DNA from: Lewinellaceae bacterium
GTDB lineage: Bacteria; Bacteroidota; Bacteroidia; Chitinophagales; Saprospiraceae
NCBI GenBank assembly: GCA_020636105.1
Contig: JACJYL010000001.1
Location: 3,100,001-3,164,000 of the forward strand
Direction of reading: 5' to 3'
Length of the DNA: 64,000 nt
Below are positions 8,882 through 18,430 of this stretch, one piece after another. A program made the position numbers and the translations under genes. A model generated the notes under the pieces. That model had not been told where the DNA came from, made no database searches, and saw nothing but the letters and a program-made list of their open reading frames with translations. Numbering within the stretch: position 1 is the stretch's first letter; each line of letters opens with the position of its first letter.

Positions 8882-9138
8882 TTAACCGCCGAATATAATC
8901 AGGTGCAGAGCACCTTAACCTTTGTCACCAAACAAGGGGGGAAGAGGATTCAAGGTGCAGCGCACCGCAACCTAAATCTCCGACCATAGAAAAAATGTTG
9001 CGGTAGCCAGTCCTCGGCATATGATGCCGGGGCGCTGTACCTTAAATTGATTTTAGAATCTTTTTACAACAAATTTTTAGGTCTTGCCTGGCTGCCAGAC
9101 AGGTGCTCTGTACCTATTATAAATTTCGGTGGTTGAAT
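8882..9138. repeat. Palindromic dispersed repeat, copy 2 (long form with nested module)
   Basis: This element of about 257 bp shares its ends with the copy at 172-287. The left end is TTAACCGCCGAATATAATC followed by AGGTGCAG (8882-8908). The right end, about 9106-9138, reads CTGTACCTATTATAAATTTC and then GGTGGTT. Inside, 8953-9040 (GGTGCAGCGCACCGCAACCT... to GGGGCGCTGTACC) is a reverse-complement version of the core of copy 1, with a small insertion. Several GGTGCAG / CTGTACC half-sites are nested, so the element could fold into a multi-hairpin structure. The rest of the 720-bp gap, 9141-9418, shows nothing recognisable. Confidence 0.75.
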
Positions 9139-9418
9139 TAAATTATAAGCCATGTAAAGCCTTCCATCGGTGCCAGCAGGATTTTCTCAAAGGCAGTACA
9201 TCCGTTAAAATCTGCCCAACCCGTTTTATCAGCGCTCCTCAATTATTTTGAACACAGATCAGGTGGATGGAAGGGATTTTTACTGATTTATAGCCCCCCG
9301 ATGGCCATTTGATCGTTTTGTATCGTGCCGGAGCAAATCGGATCAATCCAACCTGGAGGGTTAAGGTTTAATTTTTCGTTTTTTTCCCTAATTACTGCCT
9401 CGTTTTAACGGTCTTTCT

Positions 9419-9426
9419 TACCTTTG
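9419..9426 (+). promoter_or_regulatory. -7 promoter element for carA
   Basis: TACCTTTG matches the Bacteroidota TAnnTTTG element 16 bp before the carA start, giving a very short leader. No clear TTTG is seen at the expected -33 position. Confidence 0.55.
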
Positions 9427-9442
9427 CGGCAAACATCAAAAG

Positions 9443-10552
9443 ATGAATCTTAACGAGCAACCCAAAGCAGTATTACTCCTGGAAGACGGAACGGTTTTTC
9501 ATGGAATCGCTGCCGGAAAAATAGGCACCGCCACCGGCGAAATTTGCTTCAATACCGGAATGACGGGATACCAGGAAATTTTTACCGATCCCTCCTATTT
9601 TGGTCAACTGCTTGTAACGACGAATGCACACATCGGTAATTATGGCATCAAAACCGACGAAGTCGAATCGAACAGCATCAAGATCGCCGGTTTAATTTGC
9701 AAGAATTTCAATATCGATTATTCCCGCCAGCAGGCTAATATTTCCATCCAGGAGTATTTTGAAAACGAAGGACTGGTAGGCATCGCTTCGGTAGATACCC
9801 GCGAGATCGTTCGGCACATCCGCCATAAGGGCGCGATGAACGCGATCATATCCTCTGAGGAAACGGACCTCAAAAAATTAAAGGCGATCCTGGCTAAAGC
9901 GCCTTCCATGGAAGGGCTGGAGCTGGCCTCCAAAGTAAGCACCGCCGAGCCATATTTCCTGGGCGATGAAAAAGCCGCTTACAAGGTGGCAGTCCTTGAT
10001 TTTGGGGTCAAGAAAAACATCCTGAACAACCTGACCCAGCGCGATTGTTACCTGAAAGTTTTTCCGGCCAAAACGACCTTTGAGACCATACAGGAATGGC
10101 AACCTCACGCCTACTTCTTATCCAACGGCCCCGGCGATCCGGCGGCTATGGATTACGCCACCGCCACCGTAAAAGCCATCCTGGAGACGAACAAACCCGT
10201 TTTCGGCATTTGCCTGGGCCACCAGATCCTCGCCAAGTCAGTAGATATTCCGACTTATAAAATGCACCATGGCCACAGGGGCATCAACCACCCCGTCATC
10301 AACCTGGTGACCGGAAAATCTGAAATTACCAGCCAGAACCATGGTTTTGGGGTCAGCCCTGATGCCATTGAGGCGGCAACGGATATTGTGGAAATTACCC
10401 ATCGCAACCTGAATGACCATACCATTGAAGGCATACAGATAAAAAACAAACCGGCTTTTTCCGTTCAGTACCATCCCGAAGCCTCGCCCGGGCCTCACGA
10501 TTCTAATTATCTTTTTGATAATTTCCTGGACCTAATCAAATCACAGCATTGA
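9443..10552 (+). CDS. carA: Carbamoyl-phosphate synthase small (glutaminase) subunit
   Basis: This 369-residue subunit hydrolyses glutamine and channels ammonia to CarB for carbamoyl phosphate, the entry point to pyrimidines and arginine. The N-terminal CarA-specific domain (LEDGTVFHG, FNTGMTGYQEIFTDPSY) is followed by a class I glutamine amidotransferase domain with the triad C257 (GICLGHQ), H344 and E346 (YHPEASPGP). No carB is in the window, so the two subunits are encoded apart here. eno follows 59 bp later on the same strand. Confidence 0.97.
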   Translation: MNLNEQPKAVLLLEDGTVFHGIAAGKIGTATGEICFNTGMTGYQEIFTDPSYFGQLLVTTNAHIGNYGIKTDEVESNSIKIAGLICKNFNIDYSRQQANISIQEYFENEGLVGIASVDTREIVRHIRHKGAMNAIISSEETDLKKLKAILAKAPSMEGLELASKVSTAEPYFLGDEKAAYKVAVLDFGVKKNILNNLTQRDCYLKVFPAKTTFETIQEWQPHAYFLSNGPGDPAAMDYATATVKAILETNKPVFGICLGHQILAKSVDIPTYKMHHGHRGINHPVINLVTGKSEITSQNHGFGVSPDAIEAATDIVEITHRNLNDHTIEGIQIKNKPAFSVQYHPEASPGPHDSNYLFDNFLDLIKSQH

Positions 10553-10611
10553 GCAGACCAAAAAGAATTAATTAAAGACAGTTTTATTTCATCAAAAACA
10601 AAAAATAAGTC

Positions 10612-11895
10612 ATGAGTGAAATAGTTGACCTTCGATCCAGAGAAATTCTCGATTCACGCGGAAACCCAACCGTGGAAGTAGAAGTGGTTACCCAAAGTGG
10701 TTTCATTGGCCGCGCTGCTGTTCCTTCCGGAGCTTCAACGGGCGTTCACGAAGCCGTAGAGCTTCGCGATGGCGACAAGAGCCGTTTTCTCGGTAAAGGT
10801 GTGCTCAAGGCATGTAACAATGTTGAAGAAATCATCTCTGAAGAATTATTGGGGATCAGTGTTTTCGAGCAGCGTTATATCGATAATATAATGATCGAGC
10901 TGGATGGCACACCCAACAAAGCCAAACTGGGGGCTAATGCCATCTTAGGCGTTTCACTGGCAGTGGCCAAAGCAGCTGCAGGCATTTCGGGTCAGCCATT
11001 GTATCGCTACCTGGGAGGTGTGAACGCACACGTGCTGCCAGTACCGATGATGAATATCCTGAATGGAGGATCCCATGCCGACAACAGCATCGACTTCCAG
11101 GAATTCATGGTCATGCCCGTGGGTGCCGATTCCTTTTCCCAGGGATTGCGCATGGGCGTTGAGGTATTCCACAGCCTGAAAGCCGTTTTAAAAAGCAAAG
11201 GTTATTCTACCAACGTAGGAGACGAAGGAGGATTTGCGCCTAATATTAAATCCAACGATGAAGCCATCCAGATCGTACTGAAAGCCATCGAATCTGCGGG
11301 ATATCGTCCCGGCGAAGATGTGTTCATTGCGCTCGACCCTGCTGCTTCTGAATTTTACCTGACCGAAGAAAAAATGTATCACCTGCATAAATCAAGCGGG
11401 GACAAACTGACTTCTTCAGAAATGGTCGGTTTCTGGAAAAACTGGTGCGAACAATACCCGATCATTTCCATTGAAGACGGTTTGGCCGAAGATGACTGGG
11501 CTGGTTTCAAAGAAATGACTAACTTGTTGGGCAATAAAATCCAGATCGTGGGAGATGACCTGTTCGTGACGAATACTGAAAGACTCCAAAGAGGCATCGA
11601 CGAAGGCATTGCCAACTCGATCCTGATCAAGGTGAACCAGATCGGTTCCCTTTCTGAAACGATCGATGCGGTAAATCTCGCGACCCGCAACGCTTATACT
11701 TCAGTGATCAGCCACCGTTCCGGCGAAACCGAAGATACAACTATCGCGGATATCGCAGTAGCTTTGAATACCGGACAAATTAAAACCGGTTCAGCTTCGC
11801 GCTCTGACAGAATTGCAAAATACAACCAGTTGTTGAGAATCGAAGAAGAACTGGGAGATTCAGCTGTTTACCCGGGTAAGGCTTTAATCAGCTAA
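10612..11895 (+). CDS. eno: Enolase (phosphopyruvate hydratase)
   Basis: This 427-residue cytosolic glycolytic enzyme interconverts 2-phosphoglycerate and phosphoenolpyruvate. The N-terminal signature SREILDSRGNPTVEVEV, the GDEGGFAPN catalytic-glutamate region, the SIEDGLAEDDW metal-ligand segment, ILIKVNQIGS with the catalytic lysine, and the SHRSGETEDTTIAD segment are all present. Length is normal. It is followed 67 bp later by a FtsB-like gene, an order common in Bacteroidota. Confidence 0.98.
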   Translation: MSEIVDLRSREILDSRGNPTVEVEVVTQSGFIGRAAVPSGASTGVHEAVELRDGDKSRFLGKGVLKACNNVEEIISEELLGISVFEQRYIDNIMIELDGTPNKAKLGANAILGVSLAVAKAAAGISGQPLYRYLGGVNAHVLPVPMMNILNGGSHADNSIDFQEFMVMPVGADSFSQGLRMGVEVFHSLKAVLKSKGYSTNVGDEGGFAPNIKSNDEAIQIVLKAIESAGYRPGEDVFIALDPAASEFYLTEEKMYHLHKSSGDKLTSSEMVGFWKNWCEQYPIISIEDGLAEDDWAGFKEMTNLLGNKIQIVGDDLFVTNTERLQRGIDEGIANSILIKVNQIGSLSETIDAVNLATRNAYTSVISHRSGETEDTTIADIAVALNTGQIKTGSASRSDRIAKYNQLLRIEEELGDSAVYPGKALIS

Positions 11896-11962
11896 ACCCC
11901 ACAAGTAAGGGAGCAAGAATTCCGGGATTTCCTGAAATTCAAATGTTTAAAAATCAGCGTTT

Positions 11963-12280
11963 ATGGCGAATAACAATAATCCTCTGCAACCCTTGCTCGA
12001 CAAGGTTCCCGGACCATTAAAAAATAAATATTTTTTGGTCCTTGCCGCCTTTTTTGCATGGATGATCTTCTTTGACAGGCACGATCTTTTAACGGAATGG
12101 CGCTTGCAAACGACAGTCAACAAGCTGGAAGCCGACAAACTATATTACATCAAGCAGATCAAATTGGCCAAACAAAAGCGAATGGAACAGGAAGTGAATG
12201 AGGAAAAATTTGCGCGGGAACGCTATTTTATGAAAAAGCAGGGCGAGGATGTTTTCATCATTGTGGAAGAAGATAAATAA
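11963..12280 (+). CDS. Septum formation initiator (FtsB/DivIC-like) protein
   Basis: This 105-residue bitopic membrane protein has a short N-terminal cytoplasmic segment, one transmembrane helix (about 23-38, YFLVLAAFFAWMIFF) and a periplasmic coiled coil (about 45-85), then the family tail KFARERYFMKKQGEDVFII. It probably takes part in the FtsQ-FtsL-FtsB division subcomplex. The position directly after eno matches ftsB in many bacteria. Confidence 0.87.
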   Translation: MANNNNPLQPLLDKVPGPLKNKYFLVLAAFFAWMIFFDRHDLLTEWRLQTTVNKLEADKLYYIKQIKLAKQKRMEQEVNEEKFARERYFMKKQGEDVFIIVEEDK

Positions 12281-12282
12281 TG

Positions 12283-12343
12283 GTTTCAAGATGGTTTCAA
12301 GTTGTTTCAAGATGGTTTCAGGTTGAGCGCAGCGAAATCCCGG
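12283..12343 (+). repeat. Short direct repeats of GTTTCAAG(A/T)T(G/T) followed by a dispersed 21-mer
   Basis: Four near-identical units of 10-11 bp based on GGTTTCAAGAT run from 12283 to about 12325. They lead into TTGAGCGCAGCGAAATCCCGG (12323-12343). A 19/21 match to that 21-mer occurs at 21751-21771, also in a gap ahead of a gene. Confidence 0.6.
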
Positions 12344-12428
12344 ACCGACAGGATGGGATGGTTTTCAATCAGTCGTTATTCGATACTTTTTAAAATTAAA
12401 TATTGAACATTGTAAATAATAATAGCTT

Positions 12429-13301
12429 ATGTCAGTTCTTGTTAATAAAGATTCCAAAATTATCGTACAGGGATTTACGGGTAAGGAAGGCACTTTCCAT
12501 GCGACTCAAATGTTGGAATATGGTACCAATGTAGTAGGTGGAGTTACTCCCGGAAAAGGAGGAACCTTACACCTCGACCGTCCCGTTTTCAACACCGTTG
12601 CCGATTCAGTGAAAGAAGCCGGTGCCGATACCTCTGTCATTTTTGTTCCACCTCCATTTGCGGCTGATGCCATCATGGAAGCTGCTGAAGCTGGGATAAA
12701 GGTGATCATTTGTATTACCGAAGGAATTCCTGTGCAGGATATGGTAAAAGTTAAGGCTTACCTCAATAATTACGATTGTCGTCTGATCGGCCCTAACTGC
12801 CCCGGAGTCATTACGCCTGACGAAGCAAAGTGCGGCATTATGCCCGGATTTATTCACCGCAAAGGCAAGATCGGGATCGTTTCCCGTTCCGGCACATTGA
12901 CTTACGAAGCGGTTGACCAGGTCACCAAGGCCGGTATGGGCCAATCCACCTGTATCGGTATCGGTGGAGACCCTATCGTAGGCACCACGACCAAAGATGC
13001 CGTTGAATTGCTGATGAACGACCCTGACACGGAAGGAATCATCATGATCGGCGAAATTGGTGGTAGTATGGAAGCCGATGCAGCGCGTTATGTTAAAGCA
13101 CACGGCACCAAGCCTGTCGTAGGTTTCATCGCCGGTCAAACGGCTCCTAAGGGACGTACCATGGGACATGCCGGAGCCATTATCGGTGGATCCGACGATA
13201 CGGCGGAAGCGAAGATGAAAATCATGAGGGAATGCGGCATCCATGTCGTTAATTCTCCTGCGGAGATCGGGGCCACAATGGCCCGGGTTTTGGGAAAATA
13301 A
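12429..13301 (+). CDS. sucD: Succinyl-CoA ligase [ADP-forming] alpha subunit
   Basis: This 290-residue TCA-cycle subunit forms succinyl-CoA or, in reverse, succinate plus nucleoside triphosphate. The CoA-binding N-terminal Rossmann domain (VQGFTGKEGTFHATQM) is followed by the ligase domain with the phosphorylated histidine H247 in GRTMGHAGAII. The segments GPNCPGVITP and SRSGTLTYE are canonical. The beta-subunit gene sucC is not in the window. Confidence 0.97.
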   Translation: MSVLVNKDSKIIVQGFTGKEGTFHATQMLEYGTNVVGGVTPGKGGTLHLDRPVFNTVADSVKEAGADTSVIFVPPPFAADAIMEAAEAGIKVIICITEGIPVQDMVKVKAYLNNYDCRLIGPNCPGVITPDEAKCGIMPGFIHRKGKIGIVSRSGTLTYEAVDQVTKAGMGQSTCIGIGGDPIVGTTTKDAVELLMNDPDTEGIIMIGEIGGSMEADAARYVKAHGTKPVVGFIAGQTAPKGRTMGHAGAIIGGSDDTAEAKMKIMRECGIHVVNSPAEIGATMARVLGK

Positions 13302-13323
13302 GCCCGCATTGATTGCAAATAAA

Positions 13324-13628
13324 ACATGAGCCATTCCCGAATTTTATCTGATCAGATGAAATTCGGGATTTTTTTTATAAAAAGAGCTAATCCGCAAAAC
13401 CTGCCTCCTTCCTCTTTTGCCATATATAAACAAGTTATCTCTCATTCACAGAATTGCAATATAACCTAATAAATTAAATTAGAATTATTAATGTGATGAT
13501 ACATTCTATAAAGTGATATGAAATTAATGGGGATAGTCTTCATCATATCCATGAACATTTAAAGCGAATATTTTTGTTACACGATACTTATGCCTATACC
13601 GTAACTGCGTCTGCAGGCAGGTTTTACA
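13324..13628. repeat. Partial MITE-like repeat related to 57724-58042
   Basis: The left part (13324-13377: ACATGAG, CAT, then CCCGAATTTTATCTGATCAG and its inverse, then a T-run and CCGCAAAA) and the right part (13605-13628: CTGCGTCTGCAGGCAGG then TTTTACATT) match the element after ruvC. The 200-bp middle is unrelated and AT-rich, with nothing recognisable, and the outer right inverted repeat is missing. The element begins about 20 bp after the sucD stop codon. Confidence 0.6.
13335..13377 (+). terminator. Rho-independent terminator after sucD
   Basis: The near-perfect stem TCCCGAATTTTATCTG / CAGATGAAATTCGGGA is followed by a run of T. It is the left end of the dispersed repeat, and a closely similar hairpin follows ruvC. 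Confidence 0.88.
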
Positions 13629-13630
13629 TT

Positions 13631-13671
13631 AAAAAAAGGCCCGACCTGTATACCAGGTCGGGCCTTTTTTT
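13631..13671. terminator. Bidirectional terminator before the PpiD-like gene end
   Basis: A perfect palindromic stem GGCCCGACCTG / CAGGTCGGGCC is flanked by seven A on the left and seven T on the right. It can stop transcription from both sides and lies 21 bp from the stop codon of the minus-strand chaperone gene. Confidence 0.93.
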
Positions 13672-13691
13672 AGCTCATGCTTTACTTTCTG

Positions 13692-15842
13692 TTAATAAAA
13701 AGTAGCACGATTATCCTGAATATTAGCTTTAGACTTAATGGATTCAAAAAGCTGACCCGCCACTTTGCCGCGGTCTTCCCGTTGCATGGTCTGGCGAATT
13801 TGCTGTAAGCCGTTAGGGGTGGTTACAGCAGGTTTGTTGATCATTTTGACGACATAAACGCCTGTGCTTCCTTCTATAGGTGCAGATACGCCTCCATTTT
13901 CGAGACCAAAGGCCGTCGCCACCACTTTAGGCTCGCTGCCCAAACCGGTTACAAATGGCGCTTTAAATGAAACCCCTGAAACAGAATCTACCGGAACGCT
14001 GTATTTTGCGGCTACGGCCTCCATATCCATTCCCTTGATCTGGTTCATAATCATCTCTGCACGCTTCTGATCCAGTACAATAGGTTGAATTTGATCTTTA
14101 ATATTTTCAGCAGCAGGAACGCCTGCTTTCTGTACCGCTTTCAAAGCTACGGCAACATATTTATTGTCGTAAAAGAAAGTTTGGTCTTTAAAGGTGTAAA
14201 CAACATTGGACACATTGCCTTTTTTAGCCGAAAAGCTCCACTTTACAATATCACGGGCATCATCTGTAGCTCCGAGAGATCCGACAGTATAATCGCTGGA
14301 TTTCAGAGGTGCTGTTGTTTCAACCGTAAGTTCGGGATCCTCATTGGCCGCTGCTACCATTTCCTCCAGTGTGCGGTGCAGGCCTACAAAAGCATTGGCT
14401 TTTTCATAAGCAGCATTCCTGGTATCTTCGCTGGGAACAATATCTTCAGTAAGGTAAGCTAACTGAACGCCAGGATTGTTGTTGATGAATTTTTTACCGG
14501 TAACCTCCACAAGGTGCAAACCAAACTGAGTGATTACAGTGTATAATTTACCTTGTTCTGCTTCATAAAAAATCAGATCATTGAATGGCTTCACCATAGC
14601 TCCTGGGGCAACATATCCAAGATCTCCTCCCTTTGAAGAGGTTCCGTCTGTACCAAAAGCAGCAGCCAACTCTGCAAATGTATTGGTTCCATTCTCGATC
14701 AGGGTCTTAAGACTGTCGATCGTTTTCTGGGCCGCTGTAAATTCTTCAACGGTACTTACCGGACGCAAAATATGGCGGGATTCTACTGAATCAGGAATGA
14801 TTTTACGGTCGCGTACTTTTACGATTTTGTAAACGCCATTTTCTTCGTAAGGACCATAAACATCTCCTATTTCGAGGTTGAACACCGTATCTTTAATGGC
14901 TTCACTCAAATCCGCTTCTTTAAAATAAGTCTGGTCAATGCTTCCGCCGTATCTCAGCACGTAGGCAGAATCTTTTGCTGCAGTGGTGATCGCCTTAAAC
15001 TCCTCAATACGCTCGACAAGTTTTTTCTTACACAAATCACGGTCACTATCGGTGGCGCTCACATTGAAAGCAACAAAACTCAGGACTCTTGATTCTTCAT
15101 CCTGCTTCAAAAGGGCTGCATTTTCTTTGATGTAAGCTTCATAATCTTCATTGGAAAGGCTTACTTCCGTAGGGTCGATTTCATCGTAAGGGACTTTTAC
15201 AAAAGAAAACTCGATCAATTGGTTTTGATCTGCATACCCCATCTGTGTCATCCATCCCGGAGCATACATGGCCTTTTCTACCAGACTGTTGATTTTTGTT
15301 TGCAGCCTGTCTTTACGAATTTCATTTCTCTGGTGTTTCCAGTAAGCAGGAAATTGCGGACTCAGCTGACCGGCATCAATTGCTTGCTGGATACGATCTT
15401 CGTCAATCGTCTGTTTGATATCATTGAGACGCTGGCGATCCACCTGTCCGGGAGCATTCGGGTTGGAAAATCTTGAAACAATGATCCTGCTTGGGTTGGT
15501 TCCAAATTCAAGGTCATCCAATTCAGTGGGGCTGATGCCCAGGCCGAGTTGGTCAGCTTCTTCTTTCACAAGAACCTCTTCTACAAAATAGTTCCACAAA
15601 TAATTCCGGCGACCGTTTACGTCACCCGTTGAGTTACTGTACAACAAGCTGTAAGCTCTTTCAAATTCCTGTCTGCTCACCTTCTGTCCATCAACTTTTC
15701 CAAGATCGAACTGACTGCCGCCCTGGCCTCCGCCACGCTGCTTAGCCGTAAAATAATCCATGAGAATGAATCCCCCGAGGCCAATACCTATCATTACGAT
15801 CAGTATCCATGACCTTTTTCTAATCTGTCCAATTAATGCCAT
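13692..15842 (-). CDS. PpiD-like membrane-anchored periplasmic peptidyl-prolyl isomerase/chaperone
   Basis: This 716-residue protein has one N-terminal transmembrane anchor (about 12-30, SWILIVMIGIGLGGFILMDY) and a SurA_N-like chaperone region with the usual start of its first helix (GKVDGQKVSRQEFERAY). A parvulin rotamase domain lies at about 345-455 (SRHILRP, then SSKGGDLGYVAPGAMVKPF). A second, divergent parvulin-like region follows towards the C-terminus. It probably helps outer-membrane or secreted proteins fold at the outer face of the inner membrane. The -7 element is TACCTTTG, read on the minus strand at 15924-15917. Confidence 0.9.
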   Translation of the reverse strand: MALIGQIRKRSWILIVMIGIGLGGFILMDYFTAKQRGGGQGGSQFDLGKVDGQKVSRQEFERAYSLLYSNSTGDVNGRRNYLWNYFVEEVLVKEEADQLGLGISPTELDDLEFGTNPSRIIVSRFSNPNAPGQVDRQRLNDIKQTIDEDRIQQAIDAGQLSPQFPAYWKHQRNEIRKDRLQTKINSLVEKAMYAPGWMTQMGYADQNQLIEFSFVKVPYDEIDPTEVSLSNEDYEAYIKENAALLKQDEESRVLSFVAFNVSATDSDRDLCKKKLVERIEEFKAITTAAKDSAYVLRYGGSIDQTYFKEADLSEAIKDTVFNLEIGDVYGPYEENGVYKIVKVRDRKIIPDSVESRHILRPVSTVEEFTAAQKTIDSLKTLIENGTNTFAELAAAFGTDGTSSKGGDLGYVAPGAMVKPFNDLIFYEAEQGKLYTVITQFGLHLVEVTGKKFINNNPGVQLAYLTEDIVPSEDTRNAAYEKANAFVGLHRTLEEMVAAANEDPELTVETTAPLKSSDYTVGSLGATDDARDIVKWSFSAKKGNVSNVVYTFKDQTFFYDNKYVAVALKAVQKAGVPAAENIKDQIQPIVLDQKRAEMIMNQIKGMDMEAVAAKYSVPVDSVSGVSFKAPFVTGLGSEPKVVATAFGLENGGVSAPIEGSTGVYVVKMINKPAVTTPNGLQQIRQTMQREDRGKVAGQLFESIKSKANIQDNRATFY

Positions 15843-15916
15843 TATTTATTACTTTTTAAGAAGATATTTTTAATCTTTTACTGATACCCTGGAATTCGGT
15901 TTTTCCAAACGGATTG

Positions 15917-15924
15917 CAAAGGTA
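15917..15924 (-). promoter_or_regulatory. -7 promoter element for the PpiD-like gene
   Basis: TACCTTTG on the minus strand matches TAnnTTTG 75 bp upstream of the start. No clear -33 box is seen. The remainder of the 433-bp gap to 16275 shows nothing else recognisable. Confidence 0.5.
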
Positions 15925-16275
15925 ACACCTCTTTTGAAAAAATCCATGCAAAATAAACGCTTTGGCATATAAAATCAAAATTTTCAGGGTTTTATAAGAC
16001 TAATTATGAGATCGCCAGCAAATAATCATGTCTTTTGGGGAAAGAAATCCACGGAGAACCTATCCGAACTGGCTATAACAAATATTTTACAAAATGTCCG
16101 TAAGGTGAAATAGGCAATGTTTAAAAATAACTTCTTCATTCCCATCCGTTCCGGCCTGGTCCGATTTAGTCGTACTTATTGCTTATTGGTTTTGAATTTA
16201 AATAATAAATCGCGAACTTGTCTGGCGCTGATTACAAAGGATAAAGACAACGTTTCACCCTCAAAACAAACAATA

Positions 16276-17529
16276 ATGAGCAGGCTGGAAAATTATTTTT
16301 CATTTATCGTTTATTTCATGATCATCCTGATGGCTTCCGTCAACATGTCGCTCGCCCAGGCTCCTGATATGGAAAATATGCATTTCGTTCAGATCGACAT
16401 TCCGCAGCATGGTATTATTGAAGTGGCTCCTCCCCTTCCCATGGACGGCAGGTTGCCGGATGGAACGGTCCTTACCATCAAAGCCACCCCCGCTGAAGGA
16501 TATGTTTTTGATGGAGGATATTATGCCATTTACGGCACATGGGGAAAATTATATTTTGAATCCATGACCCCGGAATTCGAGGTCGTCATCGACCAGGACA
16601 AAACCCTTGGAGCCTCATTTATAGAAAAGAAAGCCCTAGAAGGATTCAGGGTCATCCAAAATGTGGAATACGCCCAACCCGGTGAAAAGCTATTGAAATA
16701 CGATGTTTTTACGCCCGAAGGAGCCATCGGGCTGCCGTGCATCATCATTATCCACGGAGGCGGATGGTCAATCAATACGGAGGATATCATGCGAGGCCTG
16801 GCACGGGAATTGGTCAGCACTGGAGATTATGTTGTATTCAGCATCGACTACCGCTGGATAAGCAACCTGGACGGAGACCAGGAACCCAACCAATTGGTCG
16901 ATATCATCCAGGATGTTTATGGCGCAATATGCCATATCCAGGAGCATGCACAGGAATACGGCGGCGACCCTGGTCGCATTGCCCTCACCGGAGATAGTGC
17001 GGGGGGACACCTGTCTGCTGCTGCTGCCAATTTTGCAGACAGGATAGGGGACGGGGGATTCGGCGGCGATGACGGAGTTTTCGAATTTAACCCCAGTTAC
17101 CTGCCGGAAGGCAAACCTGTCGGGGAAGTCCGCAGGGATATCCTGAACGCGATCAGGGCAGTGGCTCCAAGTTATGGCGTATTTGGCGGCCCGCTGCTCA
17201 AAGCCTTTATGGGCGGAGCTTCGGAAGAATATTTCCGGGCGATAGCTCCCATCGAAAACATCCCCGATGTGAAGGACAGAAATATCCCACAATATCTGTT
17301 ACGCGGAACAAATGATTTCCTGATCCAGAACGAGTCTGTCCAGGCATATGCCGATGCGTTGAAAGCCGCAGGTCAAAAAGTCATTTATGAGCAGGTGGAG
17401 GGAGCCGGTCACGCTTTTTTCGACTGGAAACCCGATAGCAATACCAAAGAGGTTTTCTTACAATATGGTGTGCCCTATGCCGCAAAAATGAAAGCTTTTT
17501 TCGACGAGGTTTTTTATCCAAAGGAATGA
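16276..17529 (+). CDS. Secreted alpha/beta-hydrolase (esterase of the BD-FAE/carboxylesterase type)
   Basis: This 417-residue exported esterase has a signal peptide at about 1-28 (ending MSLAQ). A small beta-rich domain of about 85 residues follows (40-120, VEVAPP-type strands with LPDGTVLTIKATPAEGYVF), which resembles the bacterial repeat (InlB B-repeat/Flg_new-like) fold. The alpha/beta-hydrolase domain has the oxyanion motif HGGG (160-163), the nucleophile S241 in GDSAGG, D347 and H379 (GAGHAFFDW). The ATG at 16276 is preferred over 16117 because the signal peptide starts there. The substrate is unknown; related enzymes remove acyl groups from polysaccharides or small esters. Confidence 0.85.
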   Translation: MSRLENYFSFIVYFMIILMASVNMSLAQAPDMENMHFVQIDIPQHGIIEVAPPLPMDGRLPDGTVLTIKATPAEGYVFDGGYYAIYGTWGKLYFESMTPEFEVVIDQDKTLGASFIEKKALEGFRVIQNVEYAQPGEKLLKYDVFTPEGAIGLPCIIIIHGGGWSINTEDIMRGLARELVSTGDYVVFSIDYRWISNLDGDQEPNQLVDIIQDVYGAICHIQEHAQEYGGDPGRIALTGDSAGGHLSAAAANFADRIGDGGFGGDDGVFEFNPSYLPEGKPVGEVRRDILNAIRAVAPSYGVFGGPLLKAFMGGASEEYFRAIAPIENIPDVKDRNIPQYLLRGTNDFLIQNESVQAYADALKAAGQKVIYEQVEGAGHAFFDWKPDSNTKEVFLQYGVPYAAKMKAFFDEVFYPKE

Positions 17530-17656
17530 TCAGGCTACAGATTCCGCGTGCAATTTAAAATCGTCCAGAATGGCCTGCCATCTGGTTCGTTGCCTGTCCA
17601 CGGGTTTTGTCGCCATTCCGGGTAAAAGTGATCTTTACTTTTCATCTCCCCCACGA

Positions 17657-18334
17657 TCAGGAAAACCGAAAGCCTACCCCATGAATATTCTCGATCTTTA
17701 TCTCCGGATCAGCGTTCAGGTATTTTCTAAGGCGGGAGATAAAAACATCCAGACTTCGGCCGAGGAAGTAATCATCCCGGCCCCAAATCTTCTCGAGAAT
17801 CTCCGAACGTTTGAGAATTTTGCCCCGGTTGTCGAGGAAAAAACGAAGCAAGTCGGCTTCTTTTTGGGTGAGTCTTTTCTCTTTACCCTCCAGAATCAGG
17901 CATAAATTAGGATAATCAAAAAGATAACTTCCTATCTGGTAATGATCGGAGGAGGGAGGAGTATGAACCTTACTTCTGCGAAGGAATATTTCAATTTTGA
18001 GAATGAGCTCTTCGATACTGAATGGTTTAGTGATATAATCATCGGCGCCCAGGCGAAGCCCGTAAATCTTATCTTCTTTCATGGATTTTGCGGTAAGAAA
18101 AAGGATCGGAGCCTCCTTGTCGTATTTTCTTACTTCCTCTGCAATAGTAAAACCATCTACCCCGGGCAGCATCACATCGAGTATGTAAAGATCGAATTTT
18201 TCTTTTCTGACGATGTCCAAAGCTTCATTGCCATCTGCACAATGGGTGATGTTAAACCCATGGAATTCGAGATTGTCACGAGTCACAAAACTCAAACTTT
18301 GATCATCTTCCACGTAAAAAATATTAGCTTTCAT
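17657..18334 (-). CDS. OmpR-family response regulator (RprY-like)
   Basis: This 225-residue regulator has a receiver domain with the acidic pocket E9-D10-D11, phospho-acceptor D53 (LYILDVMLP) and conserved K at about 103 (ITKPF). The C-terminal winged helix (about 130-225) ends NIHGVGFRFS. It follows its kinase gene by 96 bp on the same strand. It is paralogous to the regulator at 24218-24937, and the two probably bind similar sites. Confidence 0.92.
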   Translation of the reverse strand: MKANIFYVEDDQSLSFVTRDNLEFHGFNITHCADGNEALDIVRKEKFDLYILDVMLPGVDGFTIAEEVRKYDKEAPILFLTAKSMKEDKIYGLRLGADDYITKPFSIEELILKIEIFLRRSKVHTPPSSDHYQIGSYLFDYPNLCLILEGKEKRLTQKEADLLRFFLDNRGKILKRSEILEKIWGRDDYFLGRSLDVFISRLRKYLNADPEIKIENIHGVGFRFS

Positions 18335-18430
18335 CCAAGAGCTTTTTTGCCTGAAGCAACAGGCTTGTATAAATTGTTCAAATTTAAACCAAACTGTTCA
18401 ATTTTTAACATTCGGAAACGAAGCATTAAG

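Noticed and set aside
9141..9418. Possible riboswitch or leader peptide ahead of carA
   Set aside because: No pyrimidine- or purine-type conserved motif or attenuator hairpin was found, and the -7 element close to carA implies a very short leader.
12606..13334. 242-codon minus-strand frame across sucD
   Set aside because: It is antisense to canonical sucD. The translation is rich in His, Arg and Asp, which is typical of a shadow frame.
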